In this document: positions 1 through 5,790 of the stretch, piece after piece | Layout: each line of letters begins with the position of its first letter | How positions within the stretch are numbered: position 1 is the first letter of the stretch | Assembly (NCBI GenBank): GCA_002440045.1 | Contig: DJRI01000042.1 | Location: 1-7,245 of the forward strand | Source of the DNA: Ruminococcaceae bacterium UBA6364 | GTDB lineage: Bacteria > Bacillota > Clostridia > Oscillospirales > Acutalibacteraceae | Direction: 5' to 3' | DNA length: 7,245 nucleotides | Program-made: the position numbers and the translations under genes | Notes under the pieces: generated by a model | What the model saw: the letters and a program-made list of their open reading frames with translations, nothing else | The model's database searches: none | What the model was told of the DNA's origin: nothing

Positions 1-177
1 GGCAGAACGACAATTGCAATAGCCCACAGACTTTCAACTCTTAAAAACGCCGACAGCCTTGCCGTAATAGAAAAAGGCACCGTTGTTGAAACGGGCACGC
101 ACGAAGAGCTTATGAATAAAGACGGCATTTACAGGGCGCTTGTCACCGCGCAAAGAAGCACCGCAAAGTTAAGATAA
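1..177 (+). CDS. ABC transporter ATP-binding protein, C-terminal fragment
   Basis: This is the last 58 codons of a gene that begins outside the window; the frame is open from base 1 to TAA at 175-177. The peptide starts [14 protein letters not shown], the H-loop (switch) region of an ABC nucleotide-binding domain, with the switch histidine at local residue 9. It continues with [19 protein letters not shown] and [10 protein letters not shown], the usual tail of exporter-type ATPases (MsbA/MdlB-like fused membrane plus ATPase subunits). In that family the protein sits in the inner membrane as a dimer and couples ATP hydrolysis to export. The substrate cannot be told from this fragment. The Walker A, Walker B and signature motifs lie upstream of the window. 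No terminator is visible before the next gene, which starts 48 bases downstream, so the two may be co-transcribed. Confidence 0.93.
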   Translation, partial: GRTTIAIAHRLSTLKNADSLAVIEKGTVVETGTHEELMNKDGIYRALVTAQRSTAKLR

Positions 178-225
178 ACTTTAAAAACAGAGCATAATGC
201 TAAGAACCGAACGCACAATATTAAA

Positions 226-1158
226 ATGAAGAAATTTTTAAAACGGACGTTAATTGTCCTTATCCTGCTTTTCAGTTTACCCCACGTTTCATATTTCGGA
301 ATTGTTTCAAAATACGGCTCTGTTGCGGCGTCTGGCGCGCAAAGCAGCGTTTCAAACGGTTATGACACTTTCAAAGAAAAAGCCGACGGCGCCGTAAGAA
401 TAATGTCGTTTAACCTTCTTGCAGATTACGACGGCTTCGGCGGAGGCGAGGTTTCACCGCGCGCAGAACGCTTTTTGACCATGCGAAACGAGCTTCTTCC
501 CGATGTTTTATGCCTTCAGGAGGAAAGCTTTAATTGGTTTTGCTGTCTTGAAAAAAACAGGAGCGATTACCGCTCTTTAAGACCCGTAACAAGCTTTCTC
601 GGAATGAAAATGACAACCGTGATTTTCAATTCAAAAACGCTGAAGCTTTTAAAAAGCGGCGACCTTGAATATGAAAACGGCGACGATATGCGCACGCGCC
701 GCGCGGTATACGGCATATTTTTGCACAAGGCTTCAAACAAGAGGTTTGCGGTTATTTCAACGCATCTCGGCTTTTTAAGATATGCGCTTGAAGGCGAAGA
801 TATTGTAACCGTGCGCTCGCAGTGCTCCGAGCTTTCTGCCCTTTCCAAAAAGCTTGAAAGCGAAAATAACTGCCCCGTGATTATTGCGGGCGACTTCAAT
901 TCAAAAGAGGAGCGCACAACCGACTCGGGCGTTGACGCTTTTGAAATATATTCTGTTTTAAAAAGCGTTTTTTCGGATACAAAGCTTGTTGCAAAAAACA
1001 CATTGAGCGGCACTCTTAAAAGCGCCGACGCGCTTTCAAACGACCATATTTTTCTTTTGGGCAACGCTTCGGTTGAAGCTTTCGGCGTCGTGTCCGACGA
1101 ATACACAAAAGAAATCAGCGACCATTTTCCGATATATGCCGATATTATTTTAAGTTAA
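226..1158 (+). CDS. Secreted or membrane-anchored endonuclease/exonuclease/phosphatase family protein
   Basis: A 310-residue protein with the endonuclease/exonuclease/phosphatase (DNase I-like) fold. Motifs in order: RIMSFNLL (Asn63), LPDVLCLQEE (metal-binding Glu99 region), VISTHLGF (His180), IIAGDFNSK (Asp223, Asn225), SNDHIFL (Asp273) and ISDHFPIYADI (Asp299, catalytic-type His300). All active-site positions of the fold are present, so it should be a metal-dependent phosphodiesterase or phosphatase. Whether the substrate is DNA, a phospholipid or another phosphoester cannot be read from sequence. Residues 1-25 form a basic then hydrophobic N-terminus (MKKFLKRTLIVLILLFSLPH), a signal peptide or uncleaved anchor, so the catalytic domain probably acts outside the membrane. 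That N-terminus supports the ATG at 226, although no Shine-Dalgarno precedes it. The DnaQ-like gene follows 22 bases after the stop, suggesting one transcript. Fold assignment is firm; substrate is unknown. Confidence 0.88.
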   Translation: MKKFLKRTLIVLILLFSLPHVSYFGIVSKYGSVAASGAQSSVSNGYDTFKEKADGAVRIMSFNLLADYDGFGGGEVSPRAERFLTMRNELLPDVLCLQEESFNWFCCLEKNRSDYRSLRPVTSFLGMKMTTVIFNSKTLKLLKSGDLEYENGDDMRTRRAVYGIFLHKASNKRFAVISTHLGFLRYALEGEDIVTVRSQCSELSALSKKLESENNCPVIIAGDFNSKEERTTDSGVDAFEIYSVLKSVFSDTKLVAKNTLSGTLKSADALSNDHIFLLGNASVEAFGVVSDEYTKEISDHFPIYADIILS

Positions 1159-1165
1159 TTTTTCT

Positions 1166-1171
1166 AAGGTG
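1166..1171 (+). promoter_or_regulatory. Ribosome binding site deciding a TTG start
   Basis: AAGGTG lies 9 bases before the TTG at 1181. No ATG or GTG occurs in the right frame nearby, and the next in-frame Met codon is about 105 codons into the protein, past the first catalytic motif. The exonuclease therefore almost certainly starts at TTG 1181. Confidence 0.75.
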
Positions 1172-1180
1172 TGACAGATA

Positions 1181-1768
1181 TTGATTTTTAAAAACAAACT
1201 TCCGGAGATTACTTTCCCGAGCGATTACACGGTGCTTGACATCGAAACAACGGGCGTAAGCTCTTTGCACAGTGAAATAATAGAAATAGGCGCGCTTTGC
1301 GTGCGCGGCGGCAAGGTGGTTGATGAATTTTCTCACCTTGTAAAGCCCATAAGGCACATTCCGCCCGCAGTAACCGCTCTTACGGGCATTTCGGACGAAA
1401 CGGTTCAAGACGCCGACGGAATAGAATATGTTTTACCCGAATTTTTATATTTTGCGGGCGACGATATAATTGTCGGGCACAACGTGGGATTTGATATGCG
1501 CTTTATTTATGACCGCGCGCTTTTTATCGGCACGGCGTTTTTAAACGATACGTTTGACACAATGAAAATTTCGCGAAAGCTTCATAAAGATATGAAGCAC
1601 CACAAGCTTTCGGACCTTGCAGAGCGCTATAATATAGTAAACGAAAACGCCCACCGTGCGCTTTCGGACTGCTACACAACGCACAAGGCGCTTCAATTTA
1701 TGAAAGCGGAGTACGAAGAGCTTGTTAACGCTTCTAAAGAAACCGACTGCGAGAGCGTTCACAAATAA
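1181..1768 (+). CDS. DnaQ-like DEDDh 3'-5' exonuclease
   Basis: A 195-residue exonuclease of the RNase T/DnaQ (DEDDh) superfamily, the fold of the DNA polymerase III epsilon subunit and of the PolC proofreading domain. Exo I is YTVLDIETTG (Asp20, Glu22). Exo II is IIVGHNVGFDMRF (Asp105). Exo III is NAHRALSDCYTT (His158, Asp163). All five acidic/histidine catalytic residues are present, so two-metal 3'-5' hydrolysis of DNA or RNA is expected. The protein is essentially one catalytic domain, with no BRCT or polymerase fusion. Stand-alone copies like this are common in Clostridia and need not be the replicative proofreader, so I assign no gene symbol. Translation begins at TTG 1181 behind AAGGTG. 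The gene ends in tandem stops, TAA then TAG (1766-1771). It sits 22 bases after the phosphodiesterase gene and probably shares its mRNA; no clear terminator follows. Confidence 0.92.
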   Translation: MIFKNKLPEITFPSDYTVLDIETTGVSSLHSEIIEIGALCVRGGKVVDEFSHLVKPIRHIPPAVTALTGISDETVQDADGIEYVLPEFLYFAGDDIIVGHNVGFDMRFIYDRALFIGTAFLNDTFDTMKISRKLHKDMKHHKLSDLAERYNIVNENAHRALSDCYTTHKALQFMKAEYEELVNASKETDCESVHK

Positions 1769-1813
1769 TAGCCCGCACCGCCGTCTGTAATCGGCTGCTG
1801 CCCGAATATTAAC

Positions 1814-1842
1814 TTGACAAATTCTGTATATTTTAATAAAAT
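1814..1842 (+). promoter_or_regulatory. Sigma-A type promoter for the M28 peptidase gene
   Basis: A perfect -35 box TTGACA (1814-1819), exactly 17 bases, then TAAAAT (1837-1842; 5 of 6 to consensus). Transcription should begin near 1849, leaving a leader of about 20 bases that carries AAGGAG (1858-1863), 8 bases before the ATG at 1872. So the peptidase gene is an independent unit, not simply the tail of the upstream genes. I saw no operator in the spacer. Confidence 0.8.
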
Positions 1843-1871
1843 AAAACATATTCCAAAAAGGAGATTAGGAT

Positions 1872-3002
1872 ATGGAGCTAAAAAAAATCATTGAGAAAAA
1901 AGACTTTTTTGCAAAGTATATGATTGATGAAATCACACATATTTGCAAAACCTTTGAAAAACGCGACCCCGGCTCAAACGGCGAAAAACAGGCGTGCGAG
2001 TATATGGCAGACGTTCTTAAAAACGACTGCGGATGCGACAGAGTAAGCGTAGAAAGCTTTAAAGAAAACCCCGGCTCGTTTTTCGGCTGGATTTACTTTA
2101 CAATCACTTTTGTTCTTGCGGCAGTCGCACTCTTCTTTGTTTTGCCCGTGCTTTCAATAGTTCTTATTGTTTTGGGTCTTGTAATTGCATTTTTGCAGTT
2201 CGGTCTTTACAAAAAAGCCGTTGACCGCTTTTTCCCCGAAAAAACGGGGCACAACGTAACTGCTCTTAAAGCACCCACAGGCGAAGTTAAGCGCCGCATA
2301 ATGTTCAACGGCCACCCCGACGCCGCTTGGGAATGGCCCGTAAACTACAAGCTCGGCGGCGTCGGCTTTGAAGGTCACGCAATCATCTGCGGCGTCGGCG
2401 CTTTGTATTATCTCGTTCTTTCAATAGTATACATAGCAAAAAACGGCGTGCATCTCGGACTTATCGACACCGCCTCGCCTTTCTTTAAAGCCGCTCTTTG
2501 CGGACTTATATTCGTTCCTTTCCTTTTCGGTCTTTACTTTATGTGGAACAAAAACCGCGTTGTTGACGGCGCAAACGACAATCTTTCGGGCTGTTATATG
2601 GGCATTGCGATTTTAAAGGCTCTTAAAGACGAGGGAATTGAGCTTCAGAACACAGAGCTCGGCGTTATTCTTACAGGCTCCGAAGAAGCGGGGCTTCGCG
2701 GCTCAAAGGCTTGGTGCGAAGCGCACAAGGGCGAGTTTGACGACGTTCCCACAATCATTCTTTCTTACGACACAATTCACGACCCGAAATATCTTATGAC
2801 AAACTACCGCGACCTCAACGGCACGGTTAAGGTTGACAAAGACGCTTCGGACCTCTTTATGGAGGCTGCAAAAGAGCTTAATATTCACTGCACAAAGGGT
2901 ATGGTTCCCCCGCTCGGCGGCGCAACCGACTCAGCCGCATTTGCACAGGCTGGCTTCAGGGCAACGGGCATTACGGGTCTTAACCACAAGCTTGAAGATT
3001 AG
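1872..3002 (+). CDS. M28-family membrane metallopeptidase, interrupted by in-frame TAG near its C-terminus
   Basis: The open frame gives 376 residues of a zinc aminopeptidase-like M28 protein. Visible metal-site motifs: FNGHPDAAWEW (His148, Asp150), VVDGANDNLSG (bridging Asp236), LTGSEEAGLRGSKAW (catalytic-base Glu271, ligand Glu272), ILSYDTIHD (ligand Asp300), and the family's GGATDSAAFAQAGF at 349-362. Two hydrophobic blocks are inserted in the fold, about residues 70-113 and 168-225, each able to form at least two membrane helices. The enzyme is therefore probably membrane-embedded. Translation stops at TAG 3000-3002, just before the segment carrying the last zinc-binding His. The same frame continues intact for 36 residues, so the intended protein is about 413 residues. 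As truncated it should lack a complete metal site. ATG 1872 is set by AAGGAG 8 bases upstream. The substrate peptide is unknown. The family call is firm; whether the gene is functional is open. Confidence 0.87.
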   Translation: MELKKIIEKKDFFAKYMIDEITHICKTFEKRDPGSNGEKQACEYMADVLKNDCGCDRVSVESFKENPGSFFGWIYFTITFVLAAVALFFVLPVLSIVLIVLGLVIAFLQFGLYKKAVDRFFPEKTGHNVTALKAPTGEVKRRIMFNGHPDAAWEWPVNYKLGGVGFEGHAIICGVGALYYLVLSIVYIAKNGVHLGLIDTASPFFKAALCGLIFVPFLFGLYFMWNKNRVVDGANDNLSGCYMGIAILKALKDEGIELQNTELGVILTGSEEAGLRGSKAWCEAHKGEFDDVPTIILSYDTIHDPKYLMTNYRDLNGTVKVDKDASDLFMEAAKELNIHCTKGMVPPLGGATDSAAFAQAGFRATGITGLNHKLED

Positions 3003-3113
3003 TATCACACCCGCCGCGATACATATGACAATATGAACGCCGAGGGTCTTGCGGGTTGCTTCGCCGTAAGCGTAAAAGCGCTTGAAATGTTTGATAACGG
3101 CGCAAAGCAGTAA
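3000..3113 (+). other. In-frame TAG and severed C-terminus of the M28 peptidase
   Basis: After TAG (3000-3002) the peptidase frame continues without gap or shift for 36 codons to TAA at 3111-3113. The first residues are YHTRRDTYDNMNAEGL, the conserved M28 ending in which the His of YHT is the final zinc ligand (residue 379 counting TAG as 377). The TAG falls where I would expect a Tyr codon, from memory of family members that read YYHTR, and it is one base from TAT or TAC. There is no start codon and ribosome binding site from which the tail could be made separately. A 6-bp complement, ACCCGC (3009-3014) with GCGGGT (3051-3056), begins 6 bases after the stop. It may be chance. Confidence 0.85.
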
Positions 3114-3131
3114 TTTAATAATTATAACTAT

Positions 3132-3172
3132 AAAAAATGTTCGGACTGCCAAACGCAATCCGAACGTTTTTT
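3132..3172 (+). terminator. Intrinsic terminator after the peptidase gene, possibly bidirectional
   Basis: GTTCGGA (3139-3145) pairs with TCCGAAC (3159-3165), and an inner TGC/GCA pairing (3147-3149 with 3155-3157) closes a 5-base loop. A run of six A precedes the stem (3132-3137) and six T follow (3167-3172), so both strands carry a U-tract. It lies 18 bases after TAA 3113. That position suits a transcript covering the full peptidase frame including the tail beyond TAG. The leftward gpmI transcript could use it as a backup. Confidence 0.85.
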
Positions 3173-3180
3173 ATATCTTT

Positions 3181-3217
3181 AAAAAACGCAGAGCCGTAAA
3201 AACTTTTACAGCTCTGC
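3181..3217 (-). terminator. Intrinsic terminator of the pgk-tpiA-gpmI operon
   Basis: Arms at 3188-3194 (GCAGAGC) and 3211-3217 (GCTCTGC) form 7 bp, with an inner GTAAA/TTTAC (3196-3200, 3205-3209) and a 4-base loop. Read leftwards the stem is followed by one G and six U (3186-3181). Read rightwards there is no U-tract, and the 3195/3210 position is a C-A mismatch that becomes a G-U pair on the minus-strand RNA. So it is oriented for the glycolytic operon, about 70 bases past the gpmI stop. Confidence 0.85.
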
Positions 3218-3287
3218 CCTTTCTAAGAGGAATTTTTCAAATGCCGTACGCAAAAAGCACAATTTTGGCATTCTTATATTCGCTTAT

Positions 3288-4856
3288 TTATATCATTGAT
3301 TTTTCCCATGAATCAAACGGTTTAATACCGAATATTGCGGCAACCGTGGGTGCTACGTTTGCAAGTCCGTAAGCGCCGTCCTTGATTTCATATTTTGTTT
3401 TGCTGTAAATAATGAAGGGAACGGGGTTAAGCGAATGAGCCGTTCTTACCTGAATAACACCCTTTTTGTTCTTTTCGAGCATTTCGTCGGCGTTGCCGTG
3501 GTCGGCAGTAATAAGAACGGTATAGCCCGTCTCGTCGGCGGCTTTAAGCACTCTTGCAAGCCCCAAATCAACCGCTTCAACGGCAACTCTTGTTGCGTCA
3601 AGGCTGCCTGTGTGGCCTACCATATCGCCGTTGGGATAATTGCAGCGAATAAAGTCATATTTGCCGCTCTTCATAGCATCAATAACCGCGTCGGTAACTT
3701 CTGCCGATTTCATCCACGGGCGCTCGTCAAACGAAACCTTGTCCGATGGAATTTCGTAATATGTTTCAAGCTCTTCGCTGAACTTTTCACTTCTGTTACC
3801 GTTCCAGAAATAAGTAACGTGACCGTATTTCTGTGTTTCCGAAACCGCGTATTCGTTCATACCCTCTTTAACAAGAAGCTCTGTAAGAGTATTTTTGATT
3901 TCGGGCGGATTAACAAGGTATCTTTCGGGTATTTTAAGGTCGCCGTCATACTGAAGCATACCGGCATAAACAACATCGGGCTTTTTGCCTCTGTCAAAGA
4001 AAGTAAAATCGTCATAGTCAAACGCCATGCTCAGTTCAAGTGCACGGTCGCCGCGGAAGTTGAAAAGAACAACGCTGTCGCCGTCAACAATTTTGCCTAC
4101 AGGCTCGCCGTTTTCGGCAATAACGAACGGCGGAAGGTCCTGGTCGATAACGCCGCTTTCTTCTGCACGATATGTTTCTATAGCCTCTTTTGCCGAATTA
4201 AACTGTCTGCCTTTGCCCAAAACGTGGGTTTCCCAGCCGCGCTTTACCATATCCCAGTCTGCCTGGTATCTGTCCATGGTAATTTTCATTCTGCCGCCGC
4301 CCGAAGCGATTTTGCCGCAGAAGGTGCTGTCGTTAAGCTGTGAAAGCGTGTTTTCAAGCTCGTCCACATAAGTTAAAGCAGATGTTGCGGGAACGTCTCT
4401 TCCGTCAAGAAGAATGTGCACGCGAACATTTTTTACGCCCTCTTTTTTTGCTTCTTTAAGCATTGCAATAAGGTGCGAAATGTTTGAATGAACGTTGCCA
4501 TCCGAAAGAAGTCCGATAAAATGAAGTGCTGAATTTTTGCTTTTGCAGTTGCCCACAAGCTCGCCCCATGCAGCAGAGGAATAGATTTTTCCGCTTTCTA
4601 TTGACTCGTTAACAAGCTTTGCGCCCTGCGAATATATCTGACCGCAGCCGAGAGCATTGTGACCGACCTCGCTGTTGCCCATATCGTCGTCAGAAGGGAG
4701 ACCCACAGCCGTTCCGTGGGCTTTAAGGCGCGTATTGGGGCATTCTTTTAAAAGTCTGTCAAGGGTGGGCGTGTTTGCAAGCGAAACAGCGTCGCCGAGA
4801 CCTGTTTTTGAAAAGCCCACGCCGTCCATTACGACAAGAACAATCTTTTCTGCCAT
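3288..4856 (-). CDS. gpmI: 2,3-bisphosphoglycerate-independent phosphoglycerate mutase
   Basis: A 522-residue enzyme that interconverts 3- and 2-phosphoglycerate in cytosolic glycolysis and gluconeogenesis through a phosphoserine intermediate, using two Mn/Co-type metal ions. It has the alkaline-phosphatase-type halves: VVMDGVGF (Asp11) and MGNSEVGHNALG (nucleophile Ser62) at the start, then GDMVGHTG (Asp411, His415), TADHGNADEM (Asp452, His453) and TAHS (His474). The inserted phosphotransferase domain has VHSN (His123), LLDGRDVPATS (Arg153, Asp154), GGGRMKITMDRY and NFRGDRALELS (Arg268, Arg271). All metal and substrate residues expected in the family are present. The stretch ITMDRYQADWDMVKRGWE resembles the plant-like branch of the family rather than the Bacillus-like MDRDxRWDR form. 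ATG 4856 follows AAAGGAAG with 6 bases between. It is the last gene of the operon, 80 bases after tpiA. Confidence 0.97.
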   Translation of the reverse strand: MAEKIVLVVMDGVGFSKTGLGDAVSLANTPTLDRLLKECPNTRLKAHGTAVGLPSDDDMGNSEVGHNALGCGQIYSQGAKLVNESIESGKIYSSAAWGELVGNCKSKNSALHFIGLLSDGNVHSNISHLIAMLKEAKKEGVKNVRVHILLDGRDVPATSALTYVDELENTLSQLNDSTFCGKIASGGGRMKITMDRYQADWDMVKRGWETHVLGKGRQFNSAKEAIETYRAEESGVIDQDLPPFVIAENGEPVGKIVDGDSVVLFNFRGDRALELSMAFDYDDFTFFDRGKKPDVVYAGMLQYDGDLKIPERYLVNPPEIKNTLTELLVKEGMNEYAVSETQKYGHVTYFWNGNRSEKFSEELETYYEIPSDKVSFDERPWMKSAEVTDAVIDAMKSGKYDFIRCNYPNGDMVGHTGSLDATRVAVEAVDLGLARVLKAADETGYTVLITADHGNADEMLEKNKKGVIQVRTAHSLNPVPFIIYSKTKYEIKDGAYGLANVAPTVAAIFGIKPFDSWEKSMI

Positions 4857-4889
4857 TATAATCTTCCTTTACAATCTAAAAATCAAGTC

Positions 4890-4921
4890 GCCGCATTCGG
4901 AAAAATATTACCGAGTGCGGC
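4890..4921. other. Strong intercistronic hairpin between tpiA and gpmI
   Basis: GCCGCATTCGG (4890-4900) and CCGAGTGCGGC (4911-4921) form an 11-position stem around a 10-base A/T loop. On the plus strand all positions pair (one U-G) and ATTTTT follows directly. On the minus strand, the strand transcribed for tpiA-gpmI, one position is A-C and the nearest U run starts only about 8 bases past the stem. It is therefore a poor leftward terminator and more likely a stability or processing element. A terminator for antisense transcripts leaving gpmI is possible. Confidence 0.65.
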
Positions 4922-4936
4922 ATTTTTCAATTATTT

Positions 4937-5704
4937 TTATTTGCTTGCGGCTTTAACTATTACCGAGAAATCCTCGGCTTTAAGCGAAGCGCCGCCGATA
5001 AGACCGCCGTCAACATCCTCTTTTGAAAGAAGCTCTTCTGCGTTCTTTGCGTTCATAGAGCCGCCGTACTGAATCGTAAGACCTGCCGCGCAATGGGGGC
5101 AATAAAGCTCGCCGACAACCTCGCGGATTGCGTGGTTAACTTCGTTTGCCTGGTCTGCGGTTGCGGTTTTGCCCGTGCCGATTGCCCAAACAGGCTCATA
5201 AGCTATGATGATATTGTCAAGCTCCTCGTGCGAAACGCCGCCGAGAGCAACCTTTGTCTGCTTGCGGACAACCTCGTTTGTAATGCCCTGCTCGCGCTCC
5301 GAAAGAAGCTCGCCTACGCAAAGGATTACTTTAAGGCCGCTGTCAAGAGCCGCTCTTACTCTTTTGTTTACCGTTTCGTCGGTCTCGCCGAAATACTGTC
5401 TTCTTTCGGAGTGGCCGATTATAACGTATTCAACGCCGATACTTTTGAGCATGGGCGCCGAAACCTCGCCTGTGAAAGCGCCGCTTTCTGCCCAGTGGCA
5501 GTTTTCTGCGCCGATTTTGATGTTTGAGCCTTTTGCCGCCTCCTGAGCCGCAAAAATGTCGATATAAGGAACGCAAAGAACAACGTCGCAATCTGCGTCT
5601 GCAACAAGGGGCTTCATGGCGTTGATTATTTCTTTTGCCTCGTCGGGGGTTTTGTTCATCTTCCAGTTGCCGGCAATAACTGCCTTGCGAAGAGCTTTAT
5701 TCAT
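4937..5704 (-). CDS. tpiA: Triosephosphate isomerase
   Basis: A 255-residue single-domain TIM barrel that interconverts dihydroxyacetone phosphate and glyceraldehyde 3-phosphate in the cytosol. Catalytic residues are all visible: AGNWKMNKT (Asn13, Lys15), VIIGHSERRQYFGE (His98) and AYEPVWAIGTGKTA (Glu170, followed by the flexible loop 6). The phosphate-binding ends QYGGSMN (212-218) and DGGLIGGASL (232-241) are intact. Length is normal for bacteria. One oddity is a CPHC tetrapeptide at 202-205, just before the QYGGS strand. ATG 5704 lies 10 bases after AAAAAGGAAG (5715-5724). A nearer ATG at 5710-5712 is out of frame and too close to the ribosome binding site. The gene is second in the leftward operon, 86 bases after pgk, and its ribosome binding site sits directly after the U-tract of the intercistronic terminator. 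Expression may therefore be set by read-through. Confidence 0.97.
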   Translation of the reverse strand: MNKALRKAVIAGNWKMNKTPDEAKEIINAMKPLVADADCDVVLCVPYIDIFAAQEAAKGSNIKIGAENCHWAESGAFTGEVSAPMLKSIGVEYVIIGHSERRQYFGETDETVNKRVRAALDSGLKVILCVGELLSEREQGITNEVVRKQTKVALGGVSHEELDNIIIAYEPVWAIGTGKTATADQANEVNHAIREVVGELYCPHCAAGLTIQYGGSMNAKNAEELLSKEDVDGGLIGGASLKAEDFSVIVKAASK

Positions 5705-5724
5705 TTTAACATATCTTCCTTTTT

Positions 5725-5774
5725 AAAAAAATCGGCTTTTCGGCGAGCGCTTTTCGGCACACGCCGAAAAGCCG
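5725..5774 (-). terminator. Intercistronic terminator/attenuator between pgk and tpiA
   Basis: Read leftwards, CGGCTTTTCGGCG (5774-5762) pairs perfectly over 13 bp with CGCCGAAAAGCCG (5745-5733), leaving a 16-base loop, and is followed by A then seven U (5731-5725): a complete intrinsic terminator 16 bases after the pgk stop. The loop holds a second copy of the right arm, GCCGAAAAGC (5758-5749), which can pair with the same left arm over 10 bp around a 4-base loop. The two pairings exclude each other, and only the distal one abuts the U-tract. Partial termination would lower tpiA-gpmI expression relative to pgk. Confidence 0.75.
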
Positions 5775-5790
5775 TGCTTAAATTCTGAAA

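Noticed and set aside
191..201. Palindrome AGCATAATGCT before the phosphodiesterase gene
   Set aside because: Five base pairs around one base with no promoter overlap that I can define; too short to call an operator.
567..1106. Minus-strand open frame of 179 codons
   Set aside because: Antisense to the phosphodiesterase-fold gene, whose motifs are clear. The reverse frame is Ser/Leu-rich, without motifs.
1771..1801. GC-rich inverted segment after the exonuclease gene as terminator
   Set aside because: Only about 4 bp (GCCG/CGGC) pair well and no U-tract follows, so I cannot call a terminator.
3241..3271. ATGCC/GGCAT complement downstream of gpmI
   Set aside because: Five base pairs over a 21-base loop in the 3' untranslated region; a much better terminator lies just beyond.
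3435..4343. Plus-strand open frame of 302 codons
   Set aside because: It lies wholly antisense to gpmI, has no ribosome binding site, and its cysteine-, phenylalanine- and valine-rich translation is the usual mirror of a real gene. gpmI itself is unambiguous.
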